Shown one piece after another: positions 21,737 to 24,827 of a DNA stretch of 24,827 nt. How positions within the stretch are numbered: position 1 is the stretch's first letter; the number at the start of each line of letters is the position of its first letter. The notes under the pieces are model-generated. The model saw nothing but the letters and a program-made list of their open reading frames with translations. It did not search any database and was not told the origin of the DNA. The DNA comes from Opitutales bacterium (GTDB taxonomy: Bacteria; Verrucomicrobiota; Verrucomicrobiia; Opitutales; Oceanipulchritudinaceae). The position numbers were made by a program, and so were the translations under genes. The stretch lies in assembly GCA_007123395.1 (NCBI GenBank), contig SKLD01000191.1, positions 1 to 24,827 of the forward strand, written 5' to 3'.

Positions 21737-24133
21737 TCAGAAGTCCCATGTCATTCCCGCATGGAAGAAGCGGGGGTGGCCGGGCCGGGGCCCGTGGGGG
21801 ATGCGCGAGGCGATGTATTCACGGTCGAGGAGGTTCTGCACACCGGCCTTGAGACGGACGCCGGGCAAAACTTCATAGTGGACCGCGACATCAAGAAGAA
21901 AGTAGGCATCATTCTTGCCAAAGCGGGCGTCAGGCACGGGGCCAAGGTCCGGCCCGCCGAAAGGATTGATCTCCTCCGCGCTGTTATTGGCCGAGGCGTA
22001 GGTCGAGGCCACGTAGAAGGCGTCGACATAAAACCCGAATTGCTCGAACTCCAGCCCCGCGCCTAGCGAAATCTGGTGGCGGGGAACGTAGGGCAGGCGG
22101 TTGCCGCGCGCGCCCCCCGCGAAGATCGATTCGACCGCGCCTCCGCTTGTGCCCGAGGCGCTCACGTCGCTGCGGATGGTCGCGTCGGTATACGTGAAGG
22201 CCAGGGAATACGGATTGCGGAAACCCCAGCCGTTGAGGAGACCAGGGTCGAAGGTGGCCGCGAGTTCGAGGCCGCGGGTGCGCACGTCGCCGGCGTTCTC
22301 CGTCACGCCTGTGCCCGCGCCGCCGATGTTGTCGGGCACGATGAGGTTGGAGAAATCGGTCCAAAAGAGAACGGCCTCGCCGCGCAGGGCGCCGTTGCGG
22401 TCGTAGCGGGCACCGAGTTCGTAGCCGACCGAGGTCTCCTCTGCGACAGGATTTGCGGGATTCACGGCCGCGCCGGGCGAAGGCAGGGAGAAGCCGCGGT
22501 GCACGCCCCCGAAGGCCGTCCAGCCGTGGCCCATGGCGTAGGTCGCCCCCACCCCGGGGGCGACGACGTCCAACGTACCGCGCCGCACGCTCGTCACCTG
22601 ATTGAAATCAGGCGAATCCGGGTTGGTGCCGCGCCGCTCGTCCTTGTAGCGGATCCGCTCATACCGGATTCCCGGCACTACCGTCAGCCCGTCCCACGAA
22701 ATGGAATCCTTGGCATAGAGCGCGAGGGCGCGCGCCGTACCGCGACGGTTGTCCTGGGTGCCCAACTGACGGCGCACGACACCCGTCACGTTCCCGGCGG
22801 CATCCACCGTGTAGTCGTCCTGCTTCTGGAAACGGTCCTCATAGTCTTCGTGCAAACGCGCGCCGAACTCCAAGGCATGGGTCACCGCGCCCGCGTCGAC
22901 ACTGTGGCGGAGAATTGATTCGACCCCGTAGGACTTGTAGGCACGGTTATTGTCGCGCACACGCCAAATGCCCGCAGCCTCGCCGCGCAGCACCGCCAAG
23001 GGCTCGCCCTCCGTGCCCGCAATGGCCCCGGCACCGTCGTAGAACGGCGAGCCCGCCAGCGCCCCGGCGAGCGAGACCGCCCCGCCGCCGATGCGGCGCA
23101 CGTCGTGGAGCTTGTACCACGAGCGGGAAAATTGATTGTAATACACCGTGCTCAGAAGGCTCGTGTCCGGCCCGAGATCGATGACATGGCGTAGGTGGGT
23201 GCGCCACTGCTCCGTGGGAATACGGTCGAACTGGGTGGAAATGTAGCGGCGGTGCGGGTCGGCCCGGAAATCCTCCGTCGTGAGACCAAGATAAGTCTCG
23301 TCCGCCACGAGGTCGGTGTAGCCCACCTTCATTTCAAAGCGCTGGGCTGGGCCGTTGGCCGGCGTGAATGACAGCTTGAGCATGGGCTCGTTCTTCACGA
23401 AGCCCGTCGAGCCGCCCGCGAAGGTCGCGTTGGTGTCAATGCTCTTGAACCCGTCGGTGCGGCGGAAGTAATGCTCGACAAGCACACCAACATCCCCCGC
23501 CTCCGTGGCGAAAACTTCGCCGTAGTAGCCGTGGAACCGTAGTTCCTCGTTTTCACCGACAGTCAGGGCGATCCGTCCGGCACCCTCCGCCGGGATCGCC
23601 GTGGAAAGAAAATTGAGCACCCCGCCGGTCGTTCGTGGACCGTATTTAACCTGACTCGAACCCTTCAGGATCTCCAGCCCGCGCATGCGGCCGGTCGTCG
23701 GCGTGTAGTAAGCCGAGGGGTTCGCGTAGGGCGCCGGAGCCGAGAGGATGCCGTCCTCCATCACCGTGAGCTTCGATGTGCGCATCGAGCCCACCCCGCG
23801 GAAACTGATGTTCGGAAAGAGACCGTAGCCGTCCTCCGTCCGGAAGTAAGCCCCCGGCACGCGCCGGATCGCTTGGTCAATGTTGTCGTAGCGGTGGATC
23901 TCCAATTCCCGCTCGCCGATAAGGTAGCCCGCTCCCGGCGTAAAGACCACCCCCTCGGGACCGCCGAAGACCGTGAACGGATCCAGTTCCACAACGCTGC
24001 TCCCACCTTGCGCCGAAAGCGCCGCAGTCGCCGCTAGTCCGGCCGCGCAGCCCGAGACTATCCGCAGAAGACGCGCCGTCCGGCCGCGCGGGCGTGTTTG
24101 TTTGGCGCATTTGAATTTGAGACGCATTCTCAT
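21737..24133 (-). CDS. TonB-dependent outer-membrane receptor, FecA-like
   Basis: 798 residues. A signal peptide (positive start, hydrophobic to about residue 41, ending LSAQ) is followed by VVELDPFTV (47-55), the TonB-box-like motif common in Opitutae receptors. The plug domain shows ISFRGVGSMRTSKLTVMEDG, APYANPSAYYTP and ILKGSSQVKYGPRTTGGVLNF, closest to the FecA/COG4772 group for ferric dicitrate-type chelates. A 22-strand-type barrel region follows, with NPANPVAEETSVGYELGARY and NLLDREY near the end, and the C-terminal residue is Phe, as in outer-membrane proteins. An ATG at 24127 is an alternative start. No TonB, ABC transporter or FecIR regulator is adjacent. The substrate is uncertain; iron chelates are likely. 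Confidence 0.92.
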   Translation of the reverse strand: MRMRLKFKCAKQTRPRGRTARLLRIVSGCAAGLAATAALSAQGGSSVVELDPFTVFGGPEGVVFTPGAGYLIGERELEIHRYDNIDQAIRRVPGAYFRTEDGYGLFPNISFRGVGSMRTSKLTVMEDGILSAPAPYANPSAYYTPTTGRMRGLEILKGSSQVKYGPRTTGGVLNFLSTAIPAEGAGRIALTVGENEELRFHGYYGEVFATEAGDVGVLVEHYFRRTDGFKSIDTNATFAGGSTGFVKNEPMLKLSFTPANGPAQRFEMKVGYTDLVADETYLGLTTEDFRADPHRRYISTQFDRIPTEQWRTHLRHVIDLGPDTSLLSTVYYNQFSRSWYKLHDVRRIGGGAVSLAGALAGSPFYDGAGAIAGTEGEPLAVLRGEAAGIWRVRDNNRAYKSYGVESILRHSVDAGAVTHALEFGARLHEDYEDRFQKQDDYTVDAAGNVTGVVRRQLGTQDNRRGTARALALYAKDSISWDGLTVVPGIRYERIRYKDERRGTNPDSPDFNQVTSVRRGTLDVVAPGVGATYAMGHGWTAFGGVHRGFSLPSPGAAVNPANPVAEETSVGYELGARYDRNGALRGEAVLFWTDFSNLIVPDNIGGAGTGVTENAGDVRTRGLELAATFDPGLLNGWGFRNPYSLAFTYTDATIRSDVSASGTSGGAVESIFAGGARGNRLPYVPRHQISLGAGLEFEQFGFYVDAFYVASTYASANNSAEEINPFGGPDLGPVPDARFGKNDAYFLLDVAVHYEVLPGVRLKAGVQNLLDREYIASRIPHGPRPGHPRFFHAGMTWDF

Positions 24134-24149
24134 AACAGTGCGGAATATC

Positions 24150-24205
24150 GAGACCGGGTCTCAGTCGCGCAAGAAAAAAGACACGCCGGGTCCAAAAAAG
24201 TGTCT
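24150..24205 (-). promoter_or_regulatory. Structured leader of the receptor gene
   Basis: On the minus strand, AGACAC/GTGTCT (24179-24205, 15-base loop) runs into a T tract, and GAGAC/GTCTC (24150-24162, 3-base loop) ends 16 bases before the ATG. The first GAGAC can also pair with the last GTCTC, giving mutually exclusive folds. The first hairpin might alternatively end the upstream transposase transcript. A possible -10 TATAAC (24264-24269) lacks a good -35. Confidence 0.4.
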
Positions 24206-24210
24206 CCCCC

Positions 24211-24232
24211 GCTCACCGCCCGCTCACCGCCC
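24211..24232. repeat. 11-bp tandem duplication
   Basis: GCTCACCGCCC occurs twice head to tail, then a partial third copy (GCT). It lies in the leader of the receptor gene; the remaining bases of 24134-24346 show no gene. Confidence 0.7.
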
Positions 24233-24346
24233 GCTTTCCGGCCTGCCGACCAAAGATACGGCAGTTATATGAGACATGCATACATTTCCATAGGGCTTCT
24301 ACTGTGTCGGAATGACCCTGCCCGGATCGAAAATCGGCAGCGGAAG

Positions 24347-24827
24347 TCACTCCCGAGGATGCTCAAGGGCACAATACCCCGCCCGCGAGCGCGCCACCGC
24401 CAGATCCACATTGTCGAGCACCTCGACCAGCCGGGTGGGCGGCGGGCGCTTCAGCATGGCAAGGACACGCGCGCCTTCTCCGTCTTCCAGCCAATCACGC
24501 GTTCCCAAGACACGGCCCTCCGTGAGAAACCGCGCGCGCAGCCGCAGCAGCTCGTGCGGCTGCAGCTCCCCGCCGTTTTTTACCGCCTCCAGCAGCGCCG
24601 TCGGATCGATCCGCCTGCCCGTGCCGTCGCCTTTCGCCCCTGCTCCCTTCCCAAGCAGCAGTAAACGGTAGCGCGCGAGGGCTTCCGCCGCGTCCTTCGT
24701 CACCGGGAAGCACGCGGCGAGCGCGCGGCGGAGCGACTCCCTCCCCGCCAGCGCTTCCGCGTAGCCGCACCAGCGGTAGTTCTCCGGCAGATCCGCCAGA
24801 CCCGCCCGCACCGCGTTCAAGTCGATG
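24347..24827 (-). CDS. IS200/REP-associated-type transposase, C-terminal part (cut by right edge)
   Basis: About 159 residues are visible and the frame is open at the right edge, so the N-terminal catalytic part lies outside. The visible start IDLNAVRAGLADLPENYRW, followed by CGYAEALAG, is the conserved end of the Y1 transposase domain in the large chromosomal group related to REP-associated tyrosine transposases (RAYT). The remaining 125 or so residues form the variable C-terminal extension of that group, with RDWLEDGEGARVLAML resembling the family's late conserved helix. Such proteins are frequent, mostly single-copy chromosomal genes in Verrucomicrobia. No stop or frameshift is seen in the visible part. 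A TTG at 24820 is only an internal codon. Confidence 0.75.
   Translation of the reverse strand, partial: IDLNAVRAGLADLPENYRWCGYAEALAGRESLRRALAACFPVTKDAAEALARYRLLLLGKGAGAKGDGTGRRIDPTALLEAVKNGGELQPHELLRLRARFLTEGRVLGTRDWLEDGEGARVLAMLKRPPPTRLVEVLDNVDLAVARSRAGYCALEHPRE

Noticed and set aside
22076..22918. 280-codon plus-strand frame
   Set aside because: Opposite the TonB-dependent receptor barrel; no start site or domain.
24134..24346. Fur box or FMN-type riboswitch upstream of the receptor
   Set aside because: No 19-bp GATAATGATAATCATTATC-like sequence and no known aptamer core could be recognised by eye.

Overview
The window is GC-rich and gene-dense. It reads as the chromosome of a Gram-negative, didermal bacterium, since it encodes apolipoprotein N-acyltransferase and a TonB-dependent outer-membrane receptor. 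Three things point to Verrucomicrobiota, probably the Opitutae: the TonB-box-like motif VVELDPFTV right after the receptor's signal peptide, the long SecA with an enlarged insertion, and an IS200-like transposase with the DLNAVRAGL motif. The lineage call is inference from sequence style; there is no rRNA here.

Region 1 (1-7451) is the least ordinary part. It holds three radical-SAM proteins: an NrdG-type activase, a PflX-like protein with a Tat signal and lipobox, and an AmmeMemoRadiSam-type enzyme (AmrS) with a Tat-like N-terminus. On either side lie two polytopic membrane proteins of the spermidine-synthase-like family, one cut by the left edge. AmrS is translationally coupled (ATGA overlap) to the complete membrane protein. 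The usual Memo and AMMECR1 partners are not in the window.

Region 2 (7452-14660, minus strand) is a translation and RNA-metabolism operon: nusA-infB-rbfA-nrnA-truB-ribF. It has a convincing sigma70-type promoter (perfect TTGACA, 17-bp spacer). A terminator-like hairpin with eight U lies in the nusA leader and suggests attenuation. rbfA/nrnA and nrnA/truB are joined by ATGA overlaps. rimP is not upstream of nusA.

Region 3 (14879-16802, plus strand) carries tgt, whose zinc site has lost two of its four ligands. It is followed by a small coiled-coil plus putative helix-turn-helix protein with its own AT-rich upstream region and a strong terminator.

Region 4 (16880-21681, plus strand) carries secA and lnt, which overlap by 58 bases. 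Both serve the cell envelope.

Region 5 (21737-24827, minus strand) carries a FecA-like TonB-dependent receptor with a structured leader, preceded by the C-terminal part of an IS200/REP-associated-type transposase cut by the right edge. No tRNA, rRNA or CRISPR array was seen. Large open frames opposite infB, nusA, secA and the membrane protein are high-GC shadows and were left out.
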